Source of the DNA: CAUYXJ01 sp963577065
Lineage (GTDB): Bacteria; Chloroflexota; Dehalococcoidia; Tepidiformales; Tepidiformaceae
DNA length: 30,613 nucleotides
Direction: 5' to 3'
Assembly: GCA_963577065.1 (NCBI GenBank)
Contig: CAUYXJ010000030.1
Location: 1-30,613, forward strand
Below, one piece after another: positions 15,383 through 22,797 of the stretch. The first letter of the stretch is position 1; each line of letters starts with the position of its first letter. The position numbers were made by a program, and so were the translations under genes. The notes below the pieces were generated by a model. That model searched no databases. It was not told the origin of the DNA and saw only the letters and a program-made list of their open reading frames with translations.

Positions 15383-15418
15383 CGCGGTGACACTTCCGCC
15401 TAGGCGCTCATCACCGCG
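15383..15418. promoter_or_regulatory. Hairpin with nested palindrome upstream of the adaptor-like gene
   Basis: Eight-base arms CGCGGTGA (15383-15390) and TCACCGCG (15411-15418) enclose a 20-nt loop that itself contains the perfect palindrome CGCCTAGGCG (15397-15406). It could end transcription of the gene before it (there is no T-run) or be an operator just upstream of the 15436 gene. Confidence 0.4.
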
Positions 15419-15435
15419 CGCACCATCGTCGCTGC

Positions 15436-16032
15436 ATGACCACCCTCTCGGACATTCGTAGCCGCGTTCGCAAGGACCTTCGCGACGTCGACGCCAGCGA
15501 CGAGCGCTGGGACGACGCTCAGCTCGACCGCCACATCGGGCGCGCCTTGGCCGATGTCGGCTTGGCTGCGCCGCAGGAGAAGACGGCCACGCTGGCAACA
15601 ACGGCCGGCAGCCGCGACCTCGCCACGAGTTCGCTCACGGGCTTCATTACGCTCGAGGCAGCGGAGTTTCCCATCGATCACTACCCTCGCGCTTACGCGC
15701 CGTTCGCCCTCTGGGCAGGAACGATCACCCTCAACGTGGTGGAGGAGCCCGGCGGCGAGAACGCGCGCCTGTACTACCTCGCGAAGCACACGCTCGACGG
15801 CAGCGGTTCGTCCCTCCCGGAGGAGTTCGAAGACGTGCTTGCGACGGGCGCCGGTGGTTACGCCGCGATCGAATACGCCTCGTACACGATCGACCGGCTG
15901 AGCACGGGCGACGCCGTCGCTGAGCGCTTCCGCGCGTGGGGCGAGGCCCGCCTCACGGTCTTCCGCGAGATGCTCCGCGTCCACGCCCGCGAGCGCCGCG
16001 TCGGCAGCAGGCGGCTGTTCACTCCCGCCTAG
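15436..16032 (+). CDS. Phage head-tail adaptor-like protein
   Basis: 198 residues. The start (MTTLSDIRSRVRKDLRDVD, then RWDDAQLDRHIGRALADVG) is the helical opening typical of phage adaptor/head-completion proteins that bind under the portal. It is followed by a beta-rich middle with TTAGSRDLATSSLTGFITLE and YPIDHYPRAYAPF-type strands, and a helical end (AAIEYASYTIDRLS, FRAWGEARLTVFREMLRV). The frame is intact. It stands alone, 2 kb from the broken portal gene and on the other strand. No ribosome binding site is present; a weak -10-like CATCGT ends 6 nt before the ATG. The adaptor call is from pattern memory and needs a profile search. Confidence 0.6.
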   Translation: MTTLSDIRSRVRKDLRDVDASDERWDDAQLDRHIGRALADVGLAAPQEKTATLATTAGSRDLATSSLTGFITLEAAEFPIDHYPRAYAPFALWAGTITLNVVEEPGGENARLYYLAKHTLDGSGSSLPEEFEDVLATGAGGYAAIEYASYTIDRLSTGDAVAERFRAWGEARLTVFREMLRVHARERRVGSRRLFTPA

Positions 16033-16041
16033 CGCGTAGCG

Positions 16042-16070
16042 CTGCCCGGGCGAGCGCCGGATGGTACGGT
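16042..16070 (+). promoter_or_regulatory. Leaderless promoter (CTGCCC - 17 nt - TACGGT - 7 nt - GTG)
   Basis: TACGGT (16065-16070) ends 7 nt before the GTG at 16078, with CTGCCC at 16042-16047. No Shine-Dalgarno is present. Confidence 0.45.
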
Positions 16071-16077
16071 AGCGCTC

Positions 16078-16539
16078 GTGAGCGACCAGGAACCAAGCGA
16101 TGGTGGGCTGGGGGAGGCCCCGCCCGAGTCGGCCTCACCTTCGGTTGTGGCCTATCGCGGCTCGATTGCCGCCCTCATTCTGGGCTCGTTCGTTGCGCTC
16201 TTTCTGGTCCTCCGGCCGCCCGAGGACGAGAGCCGCGCCACTCCCCTGCGGCCCGAGGCCACGAACACGCCCGCCGTCATTACCACTGCCACGGCGACGC
16301 CCGAGGGCGCTCAGCCATCCCCCTCACCGACGCGTCCGCCCGTCGCCGAGGACACGCCGGCGGCGGTGCCCGCAACCCCCACTCCCGGCGCGATTGAGTA
16401 CCCGATCGTCGCCGGCGACACGCTCTCCGCAGTCGCACAGAGCTTCGGGACCACCGTAGACGAGATCCTCGCGCTCAACCCCGCGCTCGATCCGAATCAA
16501 CTCAGCATCGGCGCGATCATCCTGGTCCCGCGGCCATGA
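16078..16539 (+). CDS. Membrane-anchored LysM-domain protein
   Basis: 153 residues from GTG 16078. A short cytoplasmic N-terminus is followed by one membrane segment (about 27-45, SIAALILGSFVALFLVL), a Thr/Pro/Ala linker (about 50-108) and one C-terminal LysM domain (about 109-153). The LysM reads YPIVAGDTLSAVAQSFGTTV, then LNPALDPNQLSIGAIILVP. LysM binds N-acetylglucosamine glycans such as peptidoglycan, so this is likely an envelope-tethering protein without an enzyme domain of its own. Its stop overlaps the next ATG by four bases (ATGA). Confidence 0.85.
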   Translation: MSDQEPSDGGLGEAPPESASPSVVAYRGSIAALILGSFVALFLVLRPPEDESRATPLRPEATNTPAVITTATATPEGAQPSPSPTRPPVAEDTPAAVPATPTPGAIEYPIVAGDTLSAVAQSFGTTVDEILALNPALDPNQLSIGAIILVPRP

Positions 16540-17045
16540 CCCAGGAGTACCTCGAGACCGATCCAGTCGTGAAACGCGCGCTGGCGCTGCGGCGAGTGCG
16601 GAACGGCCTCTGGCGTTCGGCCCTCTTCTGGACACCGCTGTTTCTCGCGTGCGCCTTCGGCTTCGTCTTCTTCTTCTTCGGCGAGCTGTCCGGCGACAAC
16701 GGCCAGGGCTGGGTTCTCCCCGTAATCCTTCTCGGGTTGGGGAGCCTCTTCGGCTACCAGAGCATCCAGTCGATCCGCGATCTCCGCGGCGCCGTGCTCA
16801 CGGCCGAAGGCACCATCACCAGGCTCTGGTCCCGCACGGACTCGGTCGTCATGCGCAGCCACTATCTCCGCCTCGAGCGGAGCGAGATCTTCCGCGTCGA
16901 GAAGATCCAGCACCAGCTCCTGAAGACGGGCAACTACGTCACGCTGGAGTACTATCCCGCCACGATGGTCGTCGTGACCGTCGAGAAGAAGGAGGCGCCG
17001 GAGGTCGAGGAGGCGGACGCACTCGCGCCTATCGAGCGTCTCTGA
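16536..17045 (+). CDS. Membrane protein with two spans and a cytoplasmic beta domain, unknown
   Basis: 169 residues, starting in an ATGA overlap with the LysM gene, which implies translational coupling. Two membrane segments are visible (about 27-50, ALFWTPLFLACAFGFVFFFF, and about 60-77, VLPVILLGLGSLFGY). A soluble domain follows (LTAEGTITRLWSRTDSVVM, HYLRLERSEIFRVEKIQHQL) that ends with YYPATMVVVTVEKKEAPE. The arrangement recalls small bacterial membrane proteins with a PH-like or OB-like domain, but the family was not recognised. Confidence 0.65.
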   Translation: MTQEYLETDPVVKRALALRRVRNGLWRSALFWTPLFLACAFGFVFFFFGELSGDNGQGWVLPVILLGLGSLFGYQSIQSIRDLRGAVLTAEGTITRLWSRTDSVVMRSHYLRLERSEIFRVEKIQHQLLKTGNYVTLEYYPATMVVVTVEKKEAPEVEEADALAPIERL

Positions 17046-17065
17046 CCGCCCCGTCCGTCCGCACC

Positions 17066-17773
17066 ATGGCCGCTGGCACCGACCCCGCGTACCGCACGAT
17101 CCACGACCTGGCAGATGACGAGCGCCCCCGTGAGCGCCTGCTCCGGCACGGCCCCGAGATCCTCAGCGACGCCGACCTGGTTGCGATCATCGTGGGCTCC
17201 GGTACGGCGGGGCAGAACGTCGTCGAACTGGCCCGCGACCTGCTCGAGTCGCAGGGAGGCCTGGCAGGCCTGCTGCGCACTGACTCGAAGGCGCTGCAGC
17301 GCACGCGTGGCCTTGGGCCGGCAAAGGCGGCGCAGCTCGCCGCCGCGCTCGAGCTCGGCCGGCGCCTACAAACGCTGGACACGGGCGCGCGCCCCAGCCT
17401 CTCCTCGCCCGAGGCCGTCTTCGGCTACCTGAGCGGGCACTTCCTGGTGCGGGCGAAGGAGGAGTTCCACGTGCTCTCGCTCGATAGCGGGGGGCGGCTC
17501 TTGGGGACGCCGGCCGTCCTCCGCGGCGGCGTACACTCGGTCTCCCTGCGCTTCTCCGAGGTGTTCCGCGAGCCCGTCGTGCTCGAGGCCACCGCCGTGC
17601 TGTTCGCGCACAACCACCCCTCCGGCCGCCCCTCGCCGAGCGCTCGCGACATCGAGGTCACGGGCGGCCTGGCGGCGGCCGGCGATCTGCTCGGCATTCC
17701 CGTCCGCGATCACCTCGTCATCGCCCAGGATCGCTTCGTGAGCATGAAGCGCGAGGGCTTGCTCGATTCCTGA
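17066..17773 (+). CDS. radC: RadC family JAMM/MPN-domain protein
   Basis: 235 residues, the normal length. An N-terminal helix-hairpin-helix-like region (LLRHGPEILSDADLVAIIVG, LQRTRGLGPAKAAQLAAALE) precedes the JAB1/MPN metalloprotease-fold domain. The metal-binding motif is complete: His182, His184 and Asp195 in AHNHPSGRPSPSARD. Despite the name, a DNA-repair role is not established for the family and the biochemical activity remains unclear. The start ATG 17066 was chosen because MAAGTDPAYRTIHDLADDERP matches the usual RadC opening; no strong ribosome binding site is visible, and the gap to the previous gene is 20 nt. Confidence 0.93.
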   Translation: MAAGTDPAYRTIHDLADDERPRERLLRHGPEILSDADLVAIIVGSGTAGQNVVELARDLLESQGGLAGLLRTDSKALQRTRGLGPAKAAQLAAALELGRRLQTLDTGARPSLSSPEAVFGYLSGHFLVRAKEEFHVLSLDSGGRLLGTPAVLRGGVHSVSLRFSEVFREPVVLEATAVLFAHNHPSGRPSPSARDIEVTGGLAAAGDLLGIPVRDHLVIAQDRFVSMKREGLLDS

Positions 17774-17843
17774 TTTCCTTCATCTGGTCCGAGGGGCGCG
17801 CACCTCGGGCGCCTTCGCCGCAATCCTCGGCGCACTCGTCCTG

Positions 17844-18902
17844 ATGGGCGCCTGCGGGGGTGGCTCCTCCGAAACCACCGCGCAGATCGTCCCTCGGACC
17901 TCCCCGACTACCGCCCCGACCCCCACGCCCCCCGAAGCCGCCGCGACCGCCACACCGCCCCCGCCGAGCGCGACTGCCTCCGCCACCCCCCTGCCGGCGG
18001 CCTCGCCCGCCCACGCGCAAGCGCCCGACCGCCGCGTGCTGCTGGCGGCGGTCGGGGACGTGATGCTGGCGCGGAGCATCGGCGCCCGGCTCGAGGCGAA
18101 CGGCGCCAATACCGCCTTCGCCGGGGTGAGCGAGATCCTCGCAGGGGCGGACATCGCCTTCGCGAACCTCGAAACCGCCATCGCCTCGGGCGGCGCGCCA
18201 GAGCCGAAGGGGTACACCTTCCGGGCGCCCCCCATCGCCGCGGACGCGCTCGTCGCCGCCGGGATCGACCTCGTCTCGCTCGCCAACAACCACGCGCTCG
18301 ACTACGGCCCCGAGGCACTCGCGGAGACGCAGTCGCTGCTCAGCGAACGCGGCATCCGCAGCGTGGGCGCCGGCCCCGAGCGCGCACGCGCGCACGCGCC
18401 CGCCGTCCTCGCCGTCAACGGCCTGACGATCGCCGTCCTCGGGTATGTCGTGGTCCCGATCGAGAGCGGCGGCTTCAATACGCGCCGCTGGGAGGCGACC
18501 GAAAGCACCCCTGGCGTCGCCTGGCTCGAGGTAGCGGTCATGGCTGAAGAGGTTGAGCGCGCAGCCGCAGACGCGGACCTGGTTGTGGTGATGCTCCACT
18601 TCGGCCTCGAAGGACAGCGCGAGCCGAGCGCCGAGCAGCGCGCGCAGGCTCGCGCCGCCATCGACGCCGGCGCCGCAGTCGTCATCGGCTCCCACCCGCA
18701 CGTCCTCCAGGAGGTGGAGGAGTACGGCGAGGGGCTCATCGCCTACAGCCTCGGCAACTTCGTCTTCGACGGCTTCGACGCACCGGCGAACGACTCCGCC
18801 ATCCTCCTCGTGGAGCTCACCGCCGAGGGCGTCGTGGGCCACGAGCTGGTCCCCGTGCGCATCATCGACGGCCTCCCCCACCTCGTGGACGAGAGCCCGT
18901 GA
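17844..18902 (+). CDS. CapA/PgsA-type metallophosphoesterase lipoprotein
   Basis: 352 residues from ATG 17844. The C-terminal 290 residues are a CapA domain of the calcineurin-like phosphoesterase class: VLLAAVGDVMLARSIG (GD motif), ADIAFANLETAIA, LVSLANNHALDYG, VVVMLHFGLEGQ, VVIGSHPHVLQ and IAYSLGNFVFDG. Members act in poly-gamma-glutamate or capsule formation or as phosphatases, and CapA alone does not prove either. ATG 17844 gives MGAC at once, without a signal peptide. In the same frame a CTG at 17784 would give a complete lipoprotein signal (GAFAAILGALVLMGAC), so translation probably starts there or at another rare codon. The stop overlaps a GTG of the next frame (GTGA). Confidence 0.85.
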   Translation: MGACGGGSSETTAQIVPRTSPTTAPTPTPPEAAATATPPPPSATASATPLPAASPAHAQAPDRRVLLAAVGDVMLARSIGARLEANGANTAFAGVSEILAGADIAFANLETAIASGGAPEPKGYTFRAPPIAADALVAAGIDLVSLANNHALDYGPEALAETQSLLSERGIRSVGAGPERARAHAPAVLAVNGLTIAVLGYVVVPIESGGFNTRRWEATESTPGVAWLEVAVMAEEVERAAADADLVVVMLHFGLEGQREPSAEQRAQARAAIDAGAAVVIGSHPHVLQEVEEYGEGLIAYSLGNFVFDGFDAPANDSAILLVELTAEGVVGHELVPVRIIDGLPHLVDESP

Positions 18903-18925
18903 GCGCTCCCGTATCCTCACAGGGC

Positions 18926-19714
18926 ATGAGCTACCGGCTCGCAGCGTTCGATATCGATGGCACCCTCATCGGCGCGAGCGGCGAGCTCTCGCCCGCCACC
19001 ATCGCCACGCTTCGCGGCCTCGACGCTGCGGGCGTGGCGATTGTGGCCGCCACCACGCGGCCCTACGAAATCGCCACGCCGATGTTTGCCTCGCTTGGTT
19101 TGGAGGTGGCGGTGATCGCCTCCACCGGGGCGGATGTGCGCCTCGTGGACGGCGCGATCGTCGAGCAGCGAACCCTGCCCGAAGCGCACGCACGCGAAGT
19201 CGCGCGCCTCTGCGACGAATCAGACTGGGGCACGATCGTGGGAAGCGCGGACGGCGCTTTCCGTCGAGGGCGCCCAGCTCCCACGAACGGCGCTGCCACT
19301 ACCTCCGTGGGCAGCCTGGCCGAGCTGCCATTGGACCGCGTCTTCATGATCGCGCCCTTCGTGACCCCCGCAGACACGTCCTACGCCGCGCTGGACGAAA
19401 TCCTCCGCGCCGGGCGCCTGCGCAGCGAGCGGGCGGTCACGAGCGCCGGACAGGAACTCGTCGCCATCACCGCTGAGGGCGTAGGCAAGGGCGCAGCCCT
19501 TCGCCGCCTCTGCGAGGCGCTCGCGATCCCGGCGTCGCAGGCGGTGGCGTTCGGCGATGCGGAGGTCGACGTGCCCATGTTCGAGGCCGCTGGCCGTGGC
19601 GTGGCCATGGGCAACGCGCCCGCCGCGGTTCGGGGCGCTGCCGACGAGGTCACCGGCAGCGCCGACGAAGACGGTGTCGCTGCCTCCGTCCGCCGGATCT
19701 GGGGACTCAGCTGA
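18926..19714 (+). CDS. HAD-superfamily phosphatase, Cof-type (class IIB)
   Basis: 262 residues from ATG 18926. Cof-type HAD hydrolases dephosphorylate sugar phosphates and other small phosphorylated metabolites. Motif I is FDIDGTLIG (nucleophile Asp and general acid Asp). Motif II is AATTRP. The motif III Lys is in GVGKGAALRRLC. Motif IV is FGDAEVDVPMFEAAG, where the usual GDxxND has Val in place of Asn but keeps both Asp. An in-frame GTG at 18899 overlaps the CapA stop (GTGA) and could be a coupled start adding nine residues. ATG is preferred because the family begins SYRLAAFDIDG and a TATCCT lies 8 nt upstream. It is convergent with moaC across 11 nt. Confidence 0.88.
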   Translation: MSYRLAAFDIDGTLIGASGELSPATIATLRGLDAAGVAIVAATTRPYEIATPMFASLGLEVAVIASTGADVRLVDGAIVEQRTLPEAHAREVARLCDESDWGTIVGSADGAFRRGRPAPTNGAATTSVGSLAELPLDRVFMIAPFVTPADTSYAALDEILRAGRLRSERAVTSAGQELVAITAEGVGKGAALRRLCEALAIPASQAVAFGDAEVDVPMFEAAGRGVAMGNAPAAVRGAADEVTGSADEDGVAASVRRIWGLS

Positions 19715-19725
19715 ACGCCGGACGC

Positions 19726-20217
19726 TCAAGCGTTCGCGCGCCACTCCCCGCTCTTGCCGCCGCGCTTCTCGAGCAGCCGCACGCCTTCGATGCGCATCCC
19801 GCGGTCGACGGCCTTACACATGTCGTAGACCGTGAGCGCGGCCACGCTCACCGCCGTGAGCGCCTCCATTTCGACCCCCGTCCGCCCCTCGGTCCGGACT
19901 GTCGCCACGATCCGCAACTGGTCCTCGCCGGCGGGCGTCAGGTCGATCGCCACGGCGGAGATGGGCAAGGGATGGCACATCGGGACGAGCTCGCTCGTCC
20001 GCTTCGCGCCCTGGATACCCGCGACCCGCGCGACGGCGAGAACATCGCCCTTCGGCAGCCCGCCCTCCTGAATCAGCGCGAGCGTCGCGGGCTGCATGCG
20101 CACATGGCCCTCGGCCACGGCCTCACGCGCGGTGATCTCTTTCCCCGAGACATCGACCATCCGCGCGGCCCCGCGCTCGTCGACGTGCGAGAGGCCGCCG
20201 GGCCCGTCAGGCGCCAT
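19726..20217 (-). CDS. moaC: Cyclic pyranopterin monophosphate synthase (MoaC)
   Basis: 163 residues. MoaC acts with MoaA to turn GTP into cyclic pyranopterin monophosphate, the first step of molybdenum cofactor synthesis. Family signatures are all present: MVDVSGKEITAREAVAEG, KRTSELVPMCHPLPIS, VRTEGRTGVEMEALTAVS and YDMCKAVDRGM, with the catalytic Asp132 and Lys135 in the last. ATG 20217 gives the usual short lead before GAARMVDVS. The start lies inside the last codons of the small membrane-protein gene upstream (11-bp overlap), which implies coupling. No other moa gene is in the window. Confidence 0.95.
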   Translation of the reverse strand: MAPDGPGGLSHVDERGAARMVDVSGKEITAREAVAEGHVRMQPATLALIQEGGLPKGDVLAVARVAGIQGAKRTSELVPMCHPLPISAVAIDLTPAGEDQLRIVATVRTEGRTGVEMEALTAVSVAALTVYDMCKAVDRGMRIEGVRLLEKRGGKSGEWRANA

Positions 20218-20425
20218 GGCTGCGCCGCCACATGAGGGTCTCGTAGCCGAAAACGAGCGCGTAGGCGAGCAGGCCCCCGCTGATCCCGCCCACCACGCCG
20301 AGCTGGGGCGCAACCCAGGTGTCGATGGCAATGATGCCCGCGCCCATCCCCGCGAGCGCCGCGAAGAACGCCGATCGGCGCCGCTCCGTGGCGAAGCGCT
20401 CGCGCAGCCCCGTCTCTCGTTCCAC
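20207..20425 (-). CDS. Small membrane protein, unknown, upstream of moaC
   Basis: 72 residues from GTG 20425. A basic, charged start (VERETGLRERFATERRRSAF) is followed by two hydrophobic helices (FFAALAGMGAGIIAIDTWVA and VVGGISGGLLAYALVFGYE) and a short basic end (WRRSHGA). GTG 20425 is strongly favoured because a consensus -10 (TATACT) ends exactly 6 nt before it. It overlaps the moaC start by 11 bp. The two-helix shape resembles AtpZ/AtpI-like proteins but the similarity is too weak for a name. Confidence 0.65.
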   Translation of the reverse strand: MERETGLRERFATERRRSAFFAALAGMGAGIIAIDTWVAPQLGVVGGISGGLLAYALVFGYETLMWRRSHGA

Positions 20426-20431
20426 GCAGGG

Positions 20432-20437
20432 AGTATA
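20432..20437 (-). promoter_or_regulatory. Leaderless -10 (TATACT) for the small membrane protein and moaC
   Basis: TATACT on the minus strand, one mismatch from consensus, ends 6 nt before the GTG at 20425. The -35 position is weak (GTTTGG). This is the clearest example of the 6-nt pattern in the window. Confidence 0.65.
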
Positions 20438-20509
20438 GGCGCCTTGCCGGCCCACCAAACGCTCGGCAAGTCGGGAGGCCGCTGAGTATGCTGCGGGTTC
20501 CCCTGCCCG

Positions 20510-20515
20510 CATAAT
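20510..20515 (+). promoter_or_regulatory. Leaderless -10 (CATAAT) of lysA
   Basis: CATAAT is one mismatch from TATAAT and ends 6 nt before the lysA ATG at 20522. There is no ribosome binding site and no space for a lysine riboswitch. It diverges from the moaC-side promoter 73 bp away. Confidence 0.6.
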
Positions 20516-20521
20516 CCTCCA

Positions 20522-21862
20522 ATGTCCAGCGCCGGCCCCCTCGACGCCCTCCCCTACCGGCACGTGCTGCCCCACACCGCCGCCCTCTCCCCCGCGGGGC
20601 GGCTGAGCGTCGGCGGCTGCGATCTGCGCGAGCTCGTCGAGGAGTACGGCTCGCCGCTCTACGCCTTCGACGAAGAGGACTTCCGCGCGACGGCGCGGGA
20701 GTTCCGCGAGGAGTTTGAGGCGCGCTGGCCCGAAGTCTCCGTCCTGTATGCGGCGAAGGCCTACCTCAGCCAGCCCCTCGCCGCGATCGTGGCCGACGAG
20801 GGGCTGGGTATGGACGTCGTCAGCGGCGGCGAGCTGGCCGTGGCGCGAGCTGCAGGCTTCCCCAGCTCACGGCTCTACTTCCACGGCAACAACAAGGGGC
20901 TGGACGAACTCGAAGCCGCCGTCATGGGCGAGGCCGTCGGGCGCATCGTCGTCGACAACTTCTACGAGCTGCGCGAACTCGAGCGGATCGCCGCGGAGCA
21001 CGGCGCCCGTCAGCCAATCCTCTTGCGCATTTCCCCGAACGTCGACCCCCATACGCATGCGAAGACCACGACGGGTGTGCTCGACTCCAAGTTCGGCTTC
21101 GCCATCGCCACCGGCGACGCCGAGCGCGCGGTGACCGAGGCGCTGGCGGCATCGCACCTCGAGCTGCGCGGGCTGCATGTCCACCTCGGCTCGCCCATCT
21201 TCGCGGTCGAGCCGTTCGAGCAGGCGAGCGAGGTGATGTGCGGCTTCGCTGCGCAGATGGGCGACACGCACGGGTTCAACTTCCACGAGTTCAGCCCCGG
21301 CGGGGGCTTCGCCCTCGCCTACACGCGCACGCAGCATACGCCCACCATCGCCGAATACGCCGAGCGCCTGGCCCGGTCGCTGCAGGAGGGCCTCGCCGGC
21401 CACCGGCTCGAGACCCCCTCCCTCCACATCGAGCCGGGACGGTCGCTGGTAGGCCGGGCGATGGTCGCCGTCTACACCGTGGGCGCGCGCAAGGAGATCC
21501 CGGGCGTCCGAACCTACGTGTCCGTCGACGGCGGCATGGCGGACAACGTTCGCCCGGCGATGTACGGCTCCGAGTACGAGGCCGTCCCCGTCGACCGGCC
21601 CCTCGACCCCGCCACCGAGACGGTCACCATCGCGGGCAAGTACTGCGAGAGCGGCGACATCCTCGTTCGCGATGCGGAACTGCCCCGGCTGGAGCCTGGC
21701 GAGCTCGTCGCTCTGCCGGCGAGCGGCGGCTACAACCTCGCGATGGCGAGCAACTACAACATGGCGCTGCGCCCACCCGTCGTTGCGGTCCGAGACGGCG
21801 AAGCGCGCCTCCTTCAACGCCGTGAGACGATCGACGACCTCGTCGCGCGAGACGTGCTCTAG
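20522..21862 (+). CDS. lysA: Diaminopimelate decarboxylase
   Basis: 446 residues. It is a PLP-dependent fold-III enzyme that decarboxylates meso-diaminopimelate to lysine, the last step of lysine synthesis. The PLP lysine is Lys79 in LYAAKAYLSQPL. Other signatures are GLGMDVVSGGELAVA, LRISPNVDPHTHAKTTTG, DSKFGFAI, HVHLGSPI, EFSPGGGFALAY, EPGRSLVGRAM, the partner-subunit active-site motif GKYCESGDIL and GYNLAMASNYNM. The start follows the leaderless -10. The TAG stop shares CTAG with the stop of the convergent acetyltransferase gene. No other lysine-pathway gene is present here. Confidence 0.96.
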   Translation: MSSAGPLDALPYRHVLPHTAALSPAGRLSVGGCDLRELVEEYGSPLYAFDEEDFRATAREFREEFEARWPEVSVLYAAKAYLSQPLAAIVADEGLGMDVVSGGELAVARAAGFPSSRLYFHGNNKGLDELEAAVMGEAVGRIVVDNFYELRELERIAAEHGARQPILLRISPNVDPHTHAKTTTGVLDSKFGFAIATGDAERAVTEALAASHLELRGLHVHLGSPIFAVEPFEQASEVMCGFAAQMGDTHGFNFHEFSPGGGFALAYTRTQHTPTIAEYAERLARSLQEGLAGHRLETPSLHIEPGRSLVGRAMVAVYTVGARKEIPGVRTYVSVDGGMADNVRPAMYGSEYEAVPVDRPLDPATETVTIAGKYCESGDILVRDAELPRLEPGELVALPASGGYNLAMASNYNMALRPPVVAVRDGEARLLQRRETIDDLVARDVL

Positions 21863-22697
21863 CGGGTGCTCACTTCGGCGGGAGATGCGGGCATCACGGT
21901 TTCAGTACTCATTCGCCGCCGGTACTCCCGCCTAACCGCGATCGGCCTCCATCCCAGGGCGGCATACATGTTCTTCGGAGTGTCAGACGGGACAGCACCA
22001 ATCGCTATCGGGCCTGCTCCTCCACGCTCCCGGCAATCCGCGACGCCGCGATGCAAGAGGGCAGTAGCCAGCCCGCGGTGACGGTGGCCAGAGGCGACGA
22101 ATAGCGTCTCGACCAATCCGACGCCTGCGTTCCCAGCCCAGGACCAAACGTATCCCGCTGGCGTGTCATCGACGAAGGCCAGCCAAAACTGAGCGGGGGG
22201 CTCTTCGACCGCAGGCTCTCGAAGTTCGCGGCCGCATCATCGGGATCCGGAGCACCGTCCGCGCCGTTGTCGCGGGCCCAGTCGATCGCGTGGAGTGAGC
22301 CAAACGCTGCCCAGCCATGCTCGTCATCGACCAGACGAACGTCTGCCTCAGGAGACTGCCCCCGAAGGTCACCCTCAAGAATGAACAGCAGATCCTCGCG
22401 ACTTTCGTAACCTTCGAATTGGAGCCTTGCCTCGAACTCGGGCGGGGTACGCGCATCGATGTCCCATCTGAGGGACTCGACGTGCTGGTACTCCTCAGCA
22501 GCCTCAGCAAGGAGGGCATCGATATCGCCGGGAGCGGACGCAGTAACGCTATCCACGTGGTTCGCGTCTTCGATTCGAGGGTGGCTTCGATCTCGAATAA
22601 ACCGGCCCAATCGGCCATGGAAGGTTTCGTGCCCCAGAGCGAGGCTGTCCTGAAAAACAGCAAGCGCTGCGCTCACTAGTGCGTCCAAGGGCTGCAC
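21859..22697 (-). pseudogene. GNAT N-acetyltransferase gene with a one-base frameshift at a C6 run
   Basis: The N-terminal part (DIDALLAEAAEEYQHVESLR, FEGYESREDLLFILEGD, DVRLVDDEHGWAAFGS) is in one frame to about 22200. From there the clear GNAT core continues in another frame: FWLAFVDDTPAGYVWS, then VETLFVASGHRHRGLATALL (acetyl-CoA motif A, GHRHRGLA) and NMYAALGWRP. One additional C in the C6 run (G6 at 22195-22200 on the plus strand) restores a 280-codon gene. The start is GTG 22697 or, with GGGGAGG at better spacing, TTG 22688. The acyl acceptor is unknown. Whether the break is real or a homopolymer error cannot be decided here. Confidence 0.75.
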
Positions 22698-22797
22698 CTC
22701 CCCGACTTCAACAGGACCCTTCTGCCCGTTCAGCGAAGTCAGAGCCGCTAGGCTAGCCCCTCGTGCACCTCAGCGGCATCGGCCGTCAGCGAGGAGA

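Noticed and set aside
19713..19736. Bidirectional terminator between the HAD gene and moaC
   Set aside because: Only a 6-bp inverted repeat (GAACGC/GCGTTC) with an 11-nt loop and no T-run; too weak to call.
20516..20521. Lysine riboswitch upstream of lysA
   Set aside because: The -10 element ends 6 nt before the ATG, so there is no leader RNA to fold.
20867..21817. Minus-strand frame of 316 codons opposite lysA
   Set aside because: It mirrors lysA codons and has no domain or start signal.
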